A DNA stretch of 64,000 nt from Chitinophagaceae bacterium (GCA_947371755.1 CANBQT010000002.1:106110-170109), one strand, 5' to 3'; positions 18,445 to 28,183 are shown, numbered from the stretch's first letter. The notes: generated by a model not told the origin, from the letters alone. Translations and numbers: made by a program.

Positions 18445-19533
18445 ATGAAAAACACAGCTTTTACAGAAAAACACATTGCGCTAGGGGCCAAAATGGCTGA
18501 GTTCGCTGGTTATAATATGCCCATCAGTTATAGTGGCATCAATGACGAACACGCGGCTGTACGTAAGAATGCAGGCGTATTTGATGTAAGCCATATGGGT
18601 GAATTCATATTAAAAGGTGAGCATGCATTAGATCTGATACAACGTGTAACATCTAACGATGCATCGAAAATTAACGATGGTCAGGCTCAATATAGTTGCC
18701 TTCCGAATAAGGATGGTGGCATTGTGGATGATCTGATTGTTTATTGTATTGAAAAGGACAAAGTTTATATGTTGGTGGTGAATGCTTCCAACATCGAAAA
18801 AGATTGGAATTGGATCAGTAGTTTCAATTCAAAGAATGTTGATATGGAAAATATCAGCGACAAAACATGTTTACTTGCCATTCAGGGACCAAATGCATGT
18901 AAAATTTTGCAACCGCTGGCTGAAATGGACATCATGAATTTAAAGTACTACACTTTTGTAAAAGGTAAGTTTGCGGGCATCGACAATGTGATCATAAGTG
19001 CTACAGGCTATACAGGTTCTGGTGGTGTTGAAATATATTTCGAAGATGCGAATGGTGCAGCCGATAAAATCTGGAATGCAATTTTTGATGCAGGTGCATC
19101 CTTTGGAATTAAACCAATAGGTTTGGGTGCAAGAGATACGCTCCGTTTAGAAATGGGTTATTGCTTATATGGAAACGACATTAACGATACAACTTCACCA
19201 TTGGAAGCAGGCTTAGGATGGATTACAAAATTCACCAAAGACTTTACAAACAGGGCCTTCCTGGAAAATCAAAAAGCATCAGGAGTAAGCAAAAAATTAG
19301 TTGGATTTGAAATGTTAGAAAGAGGAATCCCTCGTCACGATTATATTATCAAAGATGCATCTGGAAATCCAATCGGAACAGTAACTAGCGGCACACAAGC
19401 TCCTTCTTTAAATAAGGCAGTGGGTCTGGGATATGTTGCAACAGAACATGCCGCAATTGATTCAGAAATTTATATTGATATAAGAAATACACTTGTGAAA
19501 GCGAAAGTTGTAAAGGCCCCATTTACACTTTAA
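18445..19533 (+). CDS. gcvT: Glycine cleavage system T protein (aminomethyltransferase)
   Basis: GcvT passes the aminomethyl carbon from lipoylated GcvH to tetrahydrofolate, releasing ammonia. The 362 residues show the family beginning ([18 protein letters not shown]), the folate-domain segment [11 protein letters not shown], and [12 protein letters not shown] followed by [18 protein letters not shown]. It is full-length. gcvH is encoded separately at 29.9 kb, and gcvP is not in the window. A convergent M16 peptidase gene follows. Confidence 0.95.
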   Translation: MKNTAFTEKHIALGAKMAEFAGYNMPISYSGINDEHAAVRKNAGVFDVSHMGEFILKGEHALDLIQRVTSNDASKINDGQAQYSCLPNKDGGIVDDLIVYCIEKDKVYMLVVNASNIEKDWNWISSFNSKNVDMENISDKTCLLAIQGPNACKILQPLAEMDIMNLKYYTFVKGKFAGIDNVIISATGYTGSGGVEIYFEDANGAADKIWNAIFDAGASFGIKPIGLGARDTLRLEMGYCLYGNDINDTTSPLEAGLGWITKFTKDFTNRAFLENQKASGVSKKLVGFEMLERGIPRHDYIIKDASGNPIGTVTSGTQAPSLNKAVGLGYVATEHAAIDSEIYIDIRNTLVKAKVVKAPFTL

Positions 19534-19620
19534 AAATTCAAAAGTAAAAAGTCAAAATTCAAAAAAAGAAGAAATGTATCTACTGCTTTATTTTTGAATT
19601 TTGACTTTTGAATTTTTACT
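19533..19620. terminator. Bidirectional AT-rich terminator between gcvT and the M16 gene
   Basis: The stretch AAATTCAAAAGTAAAAAGTC with its following AAAATTCAAAAA (about 19536-19566) is mirrored by TTTTTGAATTTTGACTTTTG plus AATTTTTACTTA (about 19590-19621). This makes a long imperfect AT-only hairpin with T runs on both strands between convergent genes. The same words recur at 14931-14955 and 57412-57444. Confidence 0.7.
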
Positions 19621-20851
19621 TACTCATATACCAAATTGTATTGCTATTAGTTTCGGCAAACAGATCTTGGCTATAATTTCGAATATCCTCTACAGTTACT
19701 GCATAATATTTTTCTAATTCAGTATTCATCAAATTAGCATCTCCTAATAATTCATAAAAAGCAAGACTACTAGCTCTACTGCTAATCCCCATGTCTTCAA
19801 AAGCCATCACACTCTCCGTTTTATTTTTTACTTTTTGCAATTCTTGTGTAGAAACTAAATCTTTGCAAATTATATTAACCTGCTCCATAACTGCTGCTTC
19901 AGCCTTTGCCATGTCAACCCCTTGAACAAGTTTGCCCTCAATTGTAAAAAGTCCTGGATCTATACTGCCGTAATGATAACAATCAATACCAGAAAATAAT
20001 TGTTGTTCTTTAACCAGGGTTTGAAATAAACGGGAAGAGCCGCCGCCGCCTAATATTTCGGTGAGTAGGTCAGCGATATAATATCCATTGTCTAATCTTC
20101 CAGCCATATGCCAGGTTTTCACAAATGCATCTACGGGCACATTTGCTTTTATTTCCAAACGATGAGCTTCTTTTTGTACAGGTTCGATGGGCAATTGTCT
20201 GTTGTATTTTTCACCACTTGCTATCGGACCAAACCATTTATCTGCTAGTGCTTTTACTTCAGCAGCGGGCATCGGACCAGCAACTACCAATATGGCATTG
20301 GCAGGGCAATAATGTTTTTTAAAGAACTGTTTTACATCTTCAATTTTCGCATCTTCCACATGCTTCAATTCTTTACCAATGGTCATCCAACGATAAGGAT
20401 GTATTGAAAAAGCCAGCTCACGCATTTTATGCCATAGGTCACCGTAGGGTTTATTAATGTAGTGTTCTTTAAATTCCTCACAAACCACTTTACGTTGAAC
20501 GCCTAAACTTTTCTCACTAAATGCTAAACTTAACATTCGATCACTTTCTAACCAAAATGCAGTTTCTAAATTCTGAACAGGAACCTGACAATAATAATTG
20601 GTAAGGTCGTTGGTAGTATACGCATTATTCTCTCCCCCTGCTACTTGTAAAGGGGCATCATAGTCAGGAATATTCACACTACCTCCAAACATTAAATGTT
20701 CAAATAAATGAGCAAAGCCTGTTTGTTCGGGGTTTTCATCGCGGGCACCTACATCGTACAAAACATTTACAACAGCCATTGGTGTTGAATTGTCTTCGTG
20801 TACAATTAACCTTAACCCATTATCTAAAACAAAACGTTGATATGTTATCAT
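19616..20851 (-). CDS. M16 zinc peptidase, active subunit
   Basis: The 411-residue M16B protein carries the inverted zinc motif HLFEH at 48-52 and a downstream Glu126 (CEEFKEH) at the expected spacing of about 74 residues. It also has GGENNAYTT and the substrate-fold segment GGGGSSRLFQTL. It has no signal peptide, so a cytosolic role is expected. Its likely inactive partner lies at 9408-10691 on the plus strand. The stop codon touches the bidirectional terminator shared with gcvT. Confidence 0.92.
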   Translation of the reverse strand: MITYQRFVLDNGLRLIVHEDNSTPMAVVNVLYDVGARDENPEQTGFAHLFEHLMFGGSVNIPDYDAPLQVAGGENNAYTTNDLTNYYCQVPVQNLETAFWLESDRMLSLAFSEKSLGVQRKVVCEEFKEHYINKPYGDLWHKMRELAFSIHPYRWMTIGKELKHVEDAKIEDVKQFFKKHYCPANAILVVAGPMPAAEVKALADKWFGPIASGEKYNRQLPIEPVQKEAHRLEIKANVPVDAFVKTWHMAGRLDNGYYIADLLTEILGGGGSSRLFQTLVKEQQLFSGIDCYHYGSIDPGLFTIEGKLVQGVDMAKAEAAVMEQVNIICKDLVSTQELQKVKNKTESVMAFEDMGISSRASSLAFYELLGDANLMNTELEKYYAVTVEDIRNYSQDLFAETNSNTIWYMSK

Positions 20852-20917
20852 AGTATCTTAAAACGAACCTGCAAATTAAGCAATGCTTGCTATTTTAATC
20901 AGAAGAATTCAAAATGC

Positions 20918-22117
20918 TTACTTTTTTCTAATATCCTTTACATTCATGGTTAGAATCATGGGTTCTTTATTCCTAAAGATCACCACTTTAATTTTCCCAA
21001 GTGAATTCTGAAATAGGTTTTTATAGGATTGAATGTTTTTGGAATAATTATTCTCAATAGAAAAGATCACATCGCCTGTTTTAAACCCAGCAATATCCCC
21101 TGGTGAGTCAGGAATGATGTCAATGACTTTTATTTCAGAATCTACCTGATAAATCCCTAATCCTGTATAAGCATAGTCAAAATTTTCAATCGAATGGGAA
21201 TTGGGCTTAAGATAAATACGTTGATCAGGGTAATTGAGAATGATATTAAATCTTCTTAACAGATCGTTTCCGATTAGTCCCCCTAAAAGAGGGTAGGTTG
21301 TTACATTAAACTCATCATCAAAAATATGAACAGGTACCTGCTTAAATTTATAGGGGCCAATTCTCACCTCTTTTACAACAGTCAACTGCATTACTTTTTT
21401 ACCCCCTAACCCTTCTGCCTGTGTGGTATAAATCGGTCTGGCTTTTTTAATGATCTCACTATCCTCTACAAAATCCTTTGACAATAATAAACACAGACCA
21501 GCTCCACTATCGAATATAAACCGCTCGGCCACTTCCTTACCGTCTTTCAAAATCCCAGTGAATAAAGGAAGATTTGAAAAATCGGGGTGCATCAAATATC
21601 CGCCTCTGGGATATTTAAATAATCCCGGGGAATATACTTCAATCACCATATCGTCGTAATTCACTTTAACGATGTAACGCCTTAAAAAACTATATCCTAT
21701 GATGCCATCAATTCTAACTCCATATACGCTTGATAATAACTCATAATCATTGATATGAAAATCTAGGTGGGTAACATCCAACCCTTTTAAATGAAGCGTG
21801 TGATCATAGACAAAATCTACCAATTTTTGTCCGGCAATTCCCCTAATCGTTCTGTTACTTTTACTCACTGGAAAGCCAAGATCTGAAACTGTAGTTGAAT
21901 CTAAAGAGATGCCACCACTTCCGGTATCGAGCACAAAATTTAGAGAATCAGCACTATTATCCACTTTGGCCTTTAACACCACTATTCCACCGTTTAACAT
22001 TACAAAAGGAAATCTGGTTAAGAGTTTGGCAGATGGCTGTACGAACTCTTCCTGAGCATGTAGACTCCCACTGCACAAAAAGATACTGGACAATATGACC
22101 AAGCAAACACTTTTCAT
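20918..22117 (-). CDS. Secreted retropepsin-like aspartyl protease with PDZ domain
   Basis: A signal peptide ends near residue 21 (SLHAQ). Two aspartyl-protease half-domains follow, with active-site triads LDTG at about 63-66 and FDSG at about 202-205. This gives a pepsin-like pair within one chain rather than a retroviral homodimer. A PDZ domain occupies about 310-395 (DIIPDSPGDIAGFKTGDVI). The 399-residue protein is probably periplasmic or surface-bound. Substrate unknown. It lies 67 bp upstream (in plus coordinates, downstream) of the M16 gene start and may be co-transcribed with it. Confidence 0.9.
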   Translation of the reverse strand: MKSVCLVILSSIFLCSGSLHAQEEFVQPSAKLLTRFPFVMLNGGIVVLKAKVDNSADSLNFVLDTGSGGISLDSTTVSDLGFPVSKSNRTIRGIAGQKLVDFVYDHTLHLKGLDVTHLDFHINDYELLSSVYGVRIDGIIGYSFLRRYIVKVNYDDMVIEVYSPGLFKYPRGGYLMHPDFSNLPLFTGILKDGKEVAERFIFDSGAGLCLLLSKDFVEDSEIIKKARPIYTTQAEGLGGKKVMQLTVVKEVRIGPYKFKQVPVHIFDDEFNVTTYPLLGGLIGNDLLRRFNIILNYPDQRIYLKPNSHSIENFDYAYTGLGIYQVDSEIKVIDIIPDSPGDIAGFKTGDVIFSIENNYSKNIQSYKNLFQNSLGKIKVVIFRNKEPMILTMNVKDIRKK

Positions 22118-22220
22118 ATAATTGAATATACTAAATAATAAATATTATTTATTTACCATTCAAGGAAACATAATTATCTTATATCAGTGTAAAAAAAGGG
22201 GGCATTAACGATGATAGCCC

Positions 22221-22228
22221 TAACTTTG
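22221..22228 (+). promoter_or_regulatory. Promoter -7 box of mqnC
   Basis: TAACTTTG fits TAnnTTTG exactly and ends 22 bp before the start codon. Confidence 0.55.
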
Positions 22229-22250
22229 CGGAAGTCAAAAATCTAACAAA

Positions 22251-23375
22251 ATGCAATTAGCCGAACTATACAAAAAAGCATTGGCGTTCGAATTTTTAAC
22301 AGTAGAAGAAGGTATGTTTTTATTTGAGCATGCTCCCTTAACTGAATTAATGAATGTTGCCGATGAGTTGAGAAAGATTCAAGTTCCCCATGGAAAAGTT
22401 TCCTGGCAGATTGATCGTAATGTAAATACAACCAATGTTTGTATCGCCAATTGTAAGTTCTGTAATTTTTTCAGGGTACCTGGTCATGCGGAAGCCTATA
22501 TCACAGATATGCCCACTTATCGTATAAAAATTGAAGAAACCTTGAAATATGGTGGTGATCAATTGTTATTACAGGGTGGTCATCATCCCGAACTGGGCTT
22601 GGATTTTTATACCAATATTTTCCGTTCAATTAAACAGGAATACCCGCATTTAAAACTACATGCACTCGGGCCACCAGAGGTTGCTCATATCAGCAAGTTG
22701 GCAAAAATGAGTCATTACGATACTTTAAAAGCTTTAAAAGAATCTGGTTTAGACTCATTACCTGGTGCAGGTGCAGAAATTTTGATTGATAGGGTTAGAA
22801 GACTTATCTCGAAAGGGAAATGCGGGGCAGATGAATGGCTGGAAGTAATGCATCAGGCTCATAACTTATATATCACTACCAGCGCTACCATGATGTTTGG
22901 TCATGTTGAAACCATTGAGGAAAGATTTATTCACTTAGTGAAAGTGAGAGAAACACAAAGTAAAAAGCCAGCAGATGCTAAGGGGTTCCTGGCATTTATC
23001 CCTTGGACATTCCAGGATGCTGATACTTTGCTCGCAAAAATTAGAGGTGTTCATAATTTAATTACGCCTGATGAATATATACGCATGATTGCAATGAGTA
23101 GAATCATGTTACCCAATATCAAAAACATTCAGGCAAGCTGGTTAACTGTAGGTAAACAAACTGCTCAAATCTGTTTACACGCCGGGGCAAACGATTTTGG
23201 AAGTATTATGATTGAAGAAAATGTGGTTAGTGCTGCAGGAGCACCTCACCGTTTTACCTATAAAACGATACAGGAAGCCATCAAAGAAGCAGGATTTGAA
23301 CCACAACTTCGTACCCAACAGTACGAATGGCGCGATATACCTGAATCGATTCAAGAACAAACTATTAATTATTAA
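22251..23375 (+). CDS. mqnC: Cyclic dehypoxanthine futalosine synthase (radical SAM)
   Basis: MqnC cyclises dehypoxanthine futalosine in the futalosine route to menaquinone. The radical-SAM cluster ligands are Cys64, Cys68 and Cys71 (NVCIANCKFC). The segments GAEILIDRVRR, ADEWLEVMHQAH, ATMMFGHVET and IEENVVSAAGA favour MqnC over the related aminofutalosine synthase MqnE. The 374-residue length is typical. It stands alone with its own -7 box and terminator; other mqn genes are not in the window. Menaquinone would feed the respiratory chain that ends in the cbb3 oxidase at 33 kb. Confidence 0.9.
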   Translation: MQLAELYKKALAFEFLTVEEGMFLFEHAPLTELMNVADELRKIQVPHGKVSWQIDRNVNTTNVCIANCKFCNFFRVPGHAEAYITDMPTYRIKIEETLKYGGDQLLLQGGHHPELGLDFYTNIFRSIKQEYPHLKLHALGPPEVAHISKLAKMSHYDTLKALKESGLDSLPGAGAEILIDRVRRLISKGKCGADEWLEVMHQAHNLYITTSATMMFGHVETIEERFIHLVKVRETQSKKPADAKGFLAFIPWTFQDADTLLAKIRGVHNLITPDEYIRMIAMSRIMLPNIKNIQASWLTVGKQTAQICLHAGANDFGSIMIEENVVSAAGAPHRFTYKTIQEAIKEAGFEPQLRTQQYEWRDIPESIQEQTINY

Positions 23376-23382
23376 ACATTCC

Positions 23383-23412
23383 AAAGGCCTCATAACGAGG
23401 CCTTTTCTTTTT
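23383..23412 (+). terminator. Intrinsic terminator after mqnC
   Basis: AAAGGCCTC (23383-23391) pairs with GAGGCCTTT (23397-23405) around a five-base loop and is followed by a T-rich tract. Confidence 0.92.
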
Positions 23413-23491
23413 CATTTCATTGATACACAACATATTTTTGATATATTACGTTAAATCATGATAAGCTACTTAAGCATTTGAAATAATTCTT

Positions 23492-23932
23492 ATGAATATT
23501 TTTAAAGCCCTTATTTGCTTAGATTATTACAATCTGAGACTGCAACACAGAACTAGAGAAACTAGCTCTGGTGGTGTTCACAAAATAGGCATCTCTTGGA
23601 TCTGCAATGCATTATCACTTATTGGCGGATATGTCATTTATTTCAAAGTCCACAATCAATCTGATGTTGTTTATGATACCCTATCTGAATTACATTCCTA
23701 TGTTTTAGCAGGGAGAGCCATGACGATTGTACTACTTTCTATCATTTATCTCCTGGCATTTACGATATATGGCAACAAGAACACCATACAGTCTACCCTC
23801 AAAACCTTTGTAAGCCTGGAACTTTGGGAACAGGAAAGAATCGCTAGAAATGCAAAAAGGTATTTTACATTTTCCTGGATCATCTTTTTAATGGTGACTT
23901 GTATAACGGTGTATTTGTACAAAATACAATAG
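23492..23932 (+). CDS. Unknown three-helix membrane protein
   Basis: This 146-residue protein has hydrophobic segments near 33-50, 75-92 and 125-143. Between helices two and three is a charged loop (LWEQERIARNAKRY). There is no signal peptide. I do not recognise a family. It sits between two terminators, so it is expressed alone; the sigma-factor gene begins 143 bp downstream past a strong terminator and is probably not linked. Confidence 0.65.
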   Translation: MNIFKALICLDYYNLRLQHRTRETSSGGVHKIGISWICNALSLIGGYVIYFKVHNQSDVVYDTLSELHSYVLAGRAMTIVLLSIIYLLAFTIYGNKNTIQSTLKTFVSLELWEQERIARNAKRYFTFSWIIFLMVTCITVYLYKIQ

Positions 23933-23974
23933 GCTGGCTTCTTTTTAAGGCCTAATCCGCTATTATTATCTAAA

Positions 23975-24003
23975 CGGTAAGTGCACTTACCGCATTTTTT
24001 TTT
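23975..24003 (+). terminator. Intrinsic terminator
   Basis: The 18-bp palindrome CGGTAAGTGCACTTACCG (23975-23992) is followed by nine T residues (23995-24003). Confidence 0.88.
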
Positions 24004-24075
24004 CCTTTGATGTAACAAAATAGTCCTTAGTCCGTATCATATTCAAAGACTAATAAATTTCCAGAGCATCCGCTT

Positions 24076-24561
24076 ATGACCGAGAAAGAATATAATTTAT
24101 GTGTTAATCAATATGCCGATAACGTATATCGGTTTATTGTCAAAAACCTCCGACACGAGGAAGACGCTAGAGATATTGTACAATCGGCTTTCGAAAAAAT
24201 GTGGAGAAATAGGGATTCAGTAGAAACGGCTAAATCAAAGTCTTTTCTTTTTACTGTAGCCTACAATCAAATGATTGACCATATTCGAAAATCAAAACGG
24301 ATTCAATTAAAGGAAGATTTTTATGAAGACGGGAGGTCTCAGCATCAGCAACAAGCCAATATGAAAAAGACTTTAATGGATGCGCTGAACAGATTAAATG
24401 AGACACAAAAAAGTTTAGTGATGTTAAAGGATTATGAAGGTTATAATTATGAAGAGATTGGACAGATTATGGATTTAACTGAGAGTCAGGTTAAAGTGTA
24501 TTTGCACCGTGCACGATTGGCATTGCGCAATTATCTGGTAAGTCCAGAAAATGTAAGATAA
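24076..24561 (+). CDS. ECF-type RNA polymerase sigma factor
   Basis: The 161-residue protein has sigma region 2 at about 8-75 (RDIVQSAFEKMWRN, FLFTVAYNQMIDHIRK) and region 4 at about 100-155 (KSLVMLKDYEGYNYEEIGQI, QVKVYLHRARLALRNYL). It is the first gene of a tight three-gene set: an anti-sigma-like membrane protein starts 21 bp later and a beta-barrel protein 16 bp after that. The sigma factor is expected to be held by the membrane partner until a signal arrives. Confidence 0.93.
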   Translation: MTEKEYNLCVNQYADNVYRFIVKNLRHEEDARDIVQSAFEKMWRNRDSVETAKSKSFLFTVAYNQMIDHIRKSKRIQLKEDFYEDGRSQHQQQANMKKTLMDALNRLNETQKSLVMLKDYEGYNYEEIGQIMDLTESQVKVYLHRARLALRNYLVSPENVR

Positions 24562-24582
24562 GCATTCGATAAAATTCGAAAT

Positions 24583-25656
24583 ATGAACATCAACCGATTA
24601 AATTACGAAAATTATTTTCTGCTTTATGTAGACGGTGAACTGTCTGCAGCAGATATGCAAACGGTAGACCGTTTTGCAACAGAGAATAAGGATCTGGCTG
24701 ATGAATTGAATATGCTCTTACAAACAAAATTGCCAGAGGATACTTACTATTTCGAAAATAAATCTTCTTTACTAAGAACAACTTCAGAACAAATTAATAG
24801 TATCAATTGTGAAGAAAAGTTTCTATTTTTTATTGACAACGAATTAACGGATCAAGAAAAAGAAGAGACACTAGTTTTTGTTTCATCACATCCAGAATAT
24901 CAAGGATTATTTGAAACATTAAAACAATCAAAATTACCAATAGAACATATTGTTTTCCCTGATAAAGATTCTTTATATAGAAAAGAAGAAAGTGCTAAGC
25001 CCGTGATTCTTTTGCAATGGTGGAAATTGGCTGTTGCTGCTGCTTTAATTGGAATCATCGCAATGGTAGGGATTTTTATAACAGATCATACCGACACTAA
25101 TGAAATTGTAAAGTCTAAAAGTCTTTCGGTTCCCACTGAATTAAAGCAAAGTGTAAACAAACAACCTGAATTGATTCAACAAAATGTACAAACCGAATCA
25201 CAATTAGCTCAAACTAAGAAAGCTGTTCCGGGTAAATATTTCAGTTCAGTTGCTCTTAAAAATAATCTAGAACAACTCATAGTTACTGAGTCTCTAAGTG
25301 CAAAGGCAGAAATAACAAAACATATTGATGCGCAAGAAACCATTGCTTTAAATACAATCAACACAATATCATCTACCAATTTGCAAACCATCAACAATGA
25401 ATCAAATAATCATGCAAGTTTATTAACTCCCATCAATACTAAAACGGAAGAAACTGCACAAACAAATTATGCTAAACCTGCAGTTTATAAAGAATTAGAT
25501 ACTGATGACGAAAGGAAGAGTTTATATGTAGGATCTATTGAAATCAATAAAGACAAACTACGTGGCTTTTTAAGAAAAGCATCAAGTCTGTTCAAAGGCC
25601 GAAATAAGACTGAAGAAGAAAAAACAGAAATAGCCAATATCCACACATTAGAATAA
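24583..25656 (+). CDS. Anti-sigma-factor-like membrane protein with duplicated N-terminal module
   Basis: The 357-residue protein has one transmembrane helix at about 147-166. The cytosolic part contains two copies of a module offset by exactly 68 residues: YENYFLLYVDGELS (8-21) matches CEEKFLFFIDNELT (76-89), and LLQTKLPEDT plus SSLLR (45-65) matches LKQSKLPIEH plus DSLYR (113-133). The YVDGELS-type start recalls the first helix of zinc-less anti-sigma domains. The C-terminal 190 residues are polar and probably periplasmic. Anti-sigma function is inferred from position after the sigma gene. Confidence 0.75.
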   Translation: MNINRLNYENYFLLYVDGELSAADMQTVDRFATENKDLADELNMLLQTKLPEDTYYFENKSSLLRTTSEQINSINCEEKFLFFIDNELTDQEKEETLVFVSSHPEYQGLFETLKQSKLPIEHIVFPDKDSLYRKEESAKPVILLQWWKLAVAAALIGIIAMVGIFITDHTDTNEIVKSKSLSVPTELKQSVNKQPELIQQNVQTESQLAQTKKAVPGKYFSSVALKNNLEQLIVTESLSAKAEITKHIDAQETIALNTINTISSTNLQTINNESNNHASLLTPINTKTEETAQTNYAKPAVYKELDTDDERKSLYVGSIEINKDKLRGFLRKASSLFKGRNKTEEEKTEIANIHTLE

Positions 25657-25672
25657 TAGAAAAACAAATAGT

Positions 25673-26545
25673 ATGAAACGACTAGAAATTTTATTTGTAG
25701 CCTTAATGGTTACCTCTATGAGCTTTGCACAAAATGATAGCAGTTCTTACAATACAGATACCGTAAGAGTGGGAAACTTTGTAATCATTAAAAAAAATAA
25801 GGGAGCCGCTGAAACTCAAACAAGTATTTGGCATGATTGGGATAAAACGGTAGATGTTAAGATTGAACGTCGTCCCCGAAAAAAATCAAATATAAGTACC
25901 AATTGGTGGATCATGGATCTGGGCTTTGCCAATTTCCGAGATGAAACTAATTATACAAATGCACAAGCTGGTAGTTATTTTAAAAATCCACGCCCTCAGG
26001 ATGGACTGGTAGACCAAAATAGTTATCAATTGAAAACCGGTAAATCAAGTAACGTTAATATCTGGCTCTTCATGCAAAAATTAAATGTATATAAGCATGT
26101 AGTGAATTTAAAGTATGGACTGGGTTATGAAATGTATAATTTCCGATACGATAGTAGGTTGAGTTACCGAAAAGATCCAAACGCATACGTTTATAACGAT
26201 AGCATTTCTTTCTCTAAAAACAAATTGTATGTTAGCTATTTAACAGTACCGTTTATGGTTAATTTCAATACCACACCTGATCGTAGAAATGGATTTAATT
26301 TTAGTATTGGCATGAGCGCAGGTTATTTAATAGATAGCCGCAACAAGCAGATCAGTGCAGAGCGTGGCAAACAAAAAGTGAATGGCGATTTTAGTTTCGA
26401 ACCCTGGAGGTTAGCCACCATTGGTGAAATCGGATTAGGACCTATTCGTTTATATGGTTCTTATAGCATCAACAAATTACAAAAAGACATTACACGTGTG
26501 GAGCAATATCCTTATACAGTAGGAATCCGCTTTAGCAGATGGTAA
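25673..26545 (+). CDS. Outer-membrane beta-barrel protein, PorT-like
   Basis: A signal peptide of 19 residues (ends SFAQ) precedes 271 residues with repeated amphipathic strands and a C-terminus ending in an aromatic residue (VGIRFSRW), as expected of outer-membrane barrels. The pattern resembles PorT-family proteins of Bacteroidota. It is 16 bp after the anti-sigma-like gene, so it may be the regulated output or the sensor of the sigma system. A terminator follows directly. Confidence 0.8.
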   Translation: MKRLEILFVALMVTSMSFAQNDSSSYNTDTVRVGNFVIIKKNKGAAETQTSIWHDWDKTVDVKIERRPRKKSNISTNWWIMDLGFANFRDETNYTNAQAGSYFKNPRPQDGLVDQNSYQLKTGKSSNVNIWLFMQKLNVYKHVVNLKYGLGYEMYNFRYDSRLSYRKDPNAYVYNDSISFSKNKLYVSYLTVPFMVNFNTTPDRRNGFNFSIGMSAGYLIDSRNKQISAERGKQKVNGDFSFEPWRLATIGEIGLGPIRLYGSYSINKLQKDITRVEQYPYTVGIRFSRW

Positions 26546-26575
26546 TACTTAGTTATCAATAGTTTCTCATGTTAC

Positions 26576-26602
26576 AACGCCTCTTTTCTAAGGGGCGTTT
26601 TC
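26576..26602 (+). terminator. Intrinsic terminator after the beta-barrel gene
   Basis: AACGCCTC (26576-26583) pairs with GGGGCGTT (26592-26599), with one G-U pair, and is followed by a short T run. Confidence 0.85.
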
Positions 26603-26682
26603 GTTATAAAATACCCAAAAAATTGTATTAATTATTCAAAAAACAATGTTTTACTTTATGTTGCGTTTAAAATTTAAACTCT

Positions 26683-27228
26683 ATGATGAAAAAGTACTCA
26701 TTTTACATTTTGCTATTTGGCATCATGGCAATGAATACTTCTTTCAGAACCCCTTATCTTTTTGACCCCAGGCATCCTGATAAAAATATTGTTACGGTCC
26801 TTATCAGCAAGAGCAAATATTCCCTCACTTTAATAGATGCAAATGGTCAGTGGATTTCCAGTTATCCAGTAGTTTTTGGAAGTAAAGATCTCGGTGATAA
26901 AATGATGCAAGGTGATCGTAAAACACCAGAAGGAACTTTTCATATTGTGGCTAAACGCAAACACGAGAAGTGGAACCGATTTATTTCCATAGATTATCCA
27001 AATGCAGAAAGCATTGAAAAATTTAACATAAGAAAAGCTGAGGGATTAATTCCCGCAAACGCAAAAATTGGCGGAGAGATTGGCATACACGGGGTATGGC
27101 CTCATGAAGATTATGCCATTGATCAATATCAAAACTGGACGGAAGGTTGCATCAGCACAAAGAATAATTACATTCAGGAATTATTCGAATTATTACCAAT
27201 CGGAACAACGGTGATCATAGAAAGATAG
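26683..27228 (+). CDS. L,D-transpeptidase (YkuD family)
   Basis: The 181-residue protein has an N-terminal hydrophobic signal/anchor (about 4-22). A YkuD domain follows from about residue 36, with the conserved KTPEGTFHI near 80-88, His136 in GIHG, and the catalytic cysteine Cys156 in TEGCIS. Such enzymes make or remodel 3-3 peptidoglycan cross-links or attach proteins to the wall. It is monocistronic and converges on the alpha/beta hydrolase gene with only 7 bp between stop codons and no visible terminator. Confidence 0.9.
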   Translation: MMKKYSFYILLFGIMAMNTSFRTPYLFDPRHPDKNIVTVLISKSKYSLTLIDANGQWISSYPVVFGSKDLGDKMMQGDRKTPEGTFHIVAKRKHEKWNRFISIDYPNAESIEKFNIRKAEGLIPANAKIGGEIGIHGVWPHEDYAIDQYQNWTEGCISTKNNYIQELFELLPIGTTVIIER

Positions 27229-27235
27229 CTGCTAA

Positions 27236-28183
27236 CTATCGAAGAAAGTCTCCTACAGTACTCATCCATTTCGAATTTTCATTCTTACAAAGACTCTGAT
27301 GACCGCTCTGGATATATTTCATGAGGAATTTATCGTGACTAGCTAATTTCTTATAAATGGTATTGGTCTCCTGCTCTGTTACTCTTGGATCATTAAGGCC
27401 CCATTGTAATAAAACAGGGCAATTAACTTTTGTGGCAAAGTCTTCCGGACGAAGATCGAACCCCCAGTTTCCTTGTTCCAGACCTCCCCAGAAAGTAAGA
27501 AGTGTACTCATGGGTTGTTCAGGAATATGCATCATTCTTAAGCGACCTTTTACTCCATCAACCAAAGTCCCGAATGGCATTTCAAGAATTAATTTATTGG
27601 GTTTAATATTGAATTGATCAATGGCGGTTAAAATAGTGGCGGCACCTAATGAAATACCCCATAGAACAATATTTTTTTCGCCGCCGTTCTTTACATACTC
27701 ATAAACCGCTTTTACATCCTTTGCCTCATTATATCCTATGGTACAAACCTCCCCCTCACTATTCCCATGTGCTCTGAAATCAGTCATGATAACATTCCAG
27801 CCCATCTCATGAAAAGCTGAAGCTTCTTTTATCATTCCACTTTTATTGCTGCCATGTCCATGAAATAAGAGTATAGTACCTTTTGCGTTACTGTCAACTT
27901 TGGCGTACCAGCTTTCAAGTGTTACACTATCAATTGTTTTGATAAATATCGTTTCATGTTTCACCTGAAAAGAATCAACCACTTTACTTTTCGCATATTT
28001 CACACCTACAAAAATGGCTGAAGCTTTTTCAACAATGCTCATTTGATCAGGCTTTTTAGCAGGTGGAATTCCAGCATAAAAATGTGTGAATTTATAGGCA
28101 TGAAATGCTGCCATTATATTCAAGAGTATGAATACACTAAGAATAAAATAGAATGTACGTTTAAGCCAGATAGGAAACTTCAT
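27236..28183 (-). CDS. Alpha/beta hydrolase with N-terminal membrane anchor
   Basis: The 315-residue protein has a hydrophobic anchor at about 10-28 and then an alpha/beta hydrolase domain. The oxyanion region is FHGHGSN (108-113), the nucleophile Ser178 lies in GISLG, and the acid and base are Asp265 (GLNDPRV) and His295 (SGHQ). The sequence resembles BAAT/BEM46-like serine hydrolases of unknown substrate. It begins 12 bp after the serS stop codon on the same strand and probably shares the serS transcript. Confidence 0.88.
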   Translation of the reverse strand: MKFPIWLKRTFYFILSVFILLNIMAAFHAYKFTHFYAGIPPAKKPDQMSIVEKASAIFVGVKYAKSKVVDSFQVKHETIFIKTIDSVTLESWYAKVDSNAKGTILLFHGHGSNKSGMIKEASAFHEMGWNVIMTDFRAHGNSEGEVCTIGYNEAKDVKAVYEYVKNGGEKNIVLWGISLGAATILTAIDQFNIKPNKLILEMPFGTLVDGVKGRLRMMHIPEQPMSTLLTFWGGLEQGNWGFDLRPEDFATKVNCPVLLQWGLNDPRVTEQETNTIYKKLASHDKFLMKYIQSGHQSLCKNENSKWMSTVGDFLR

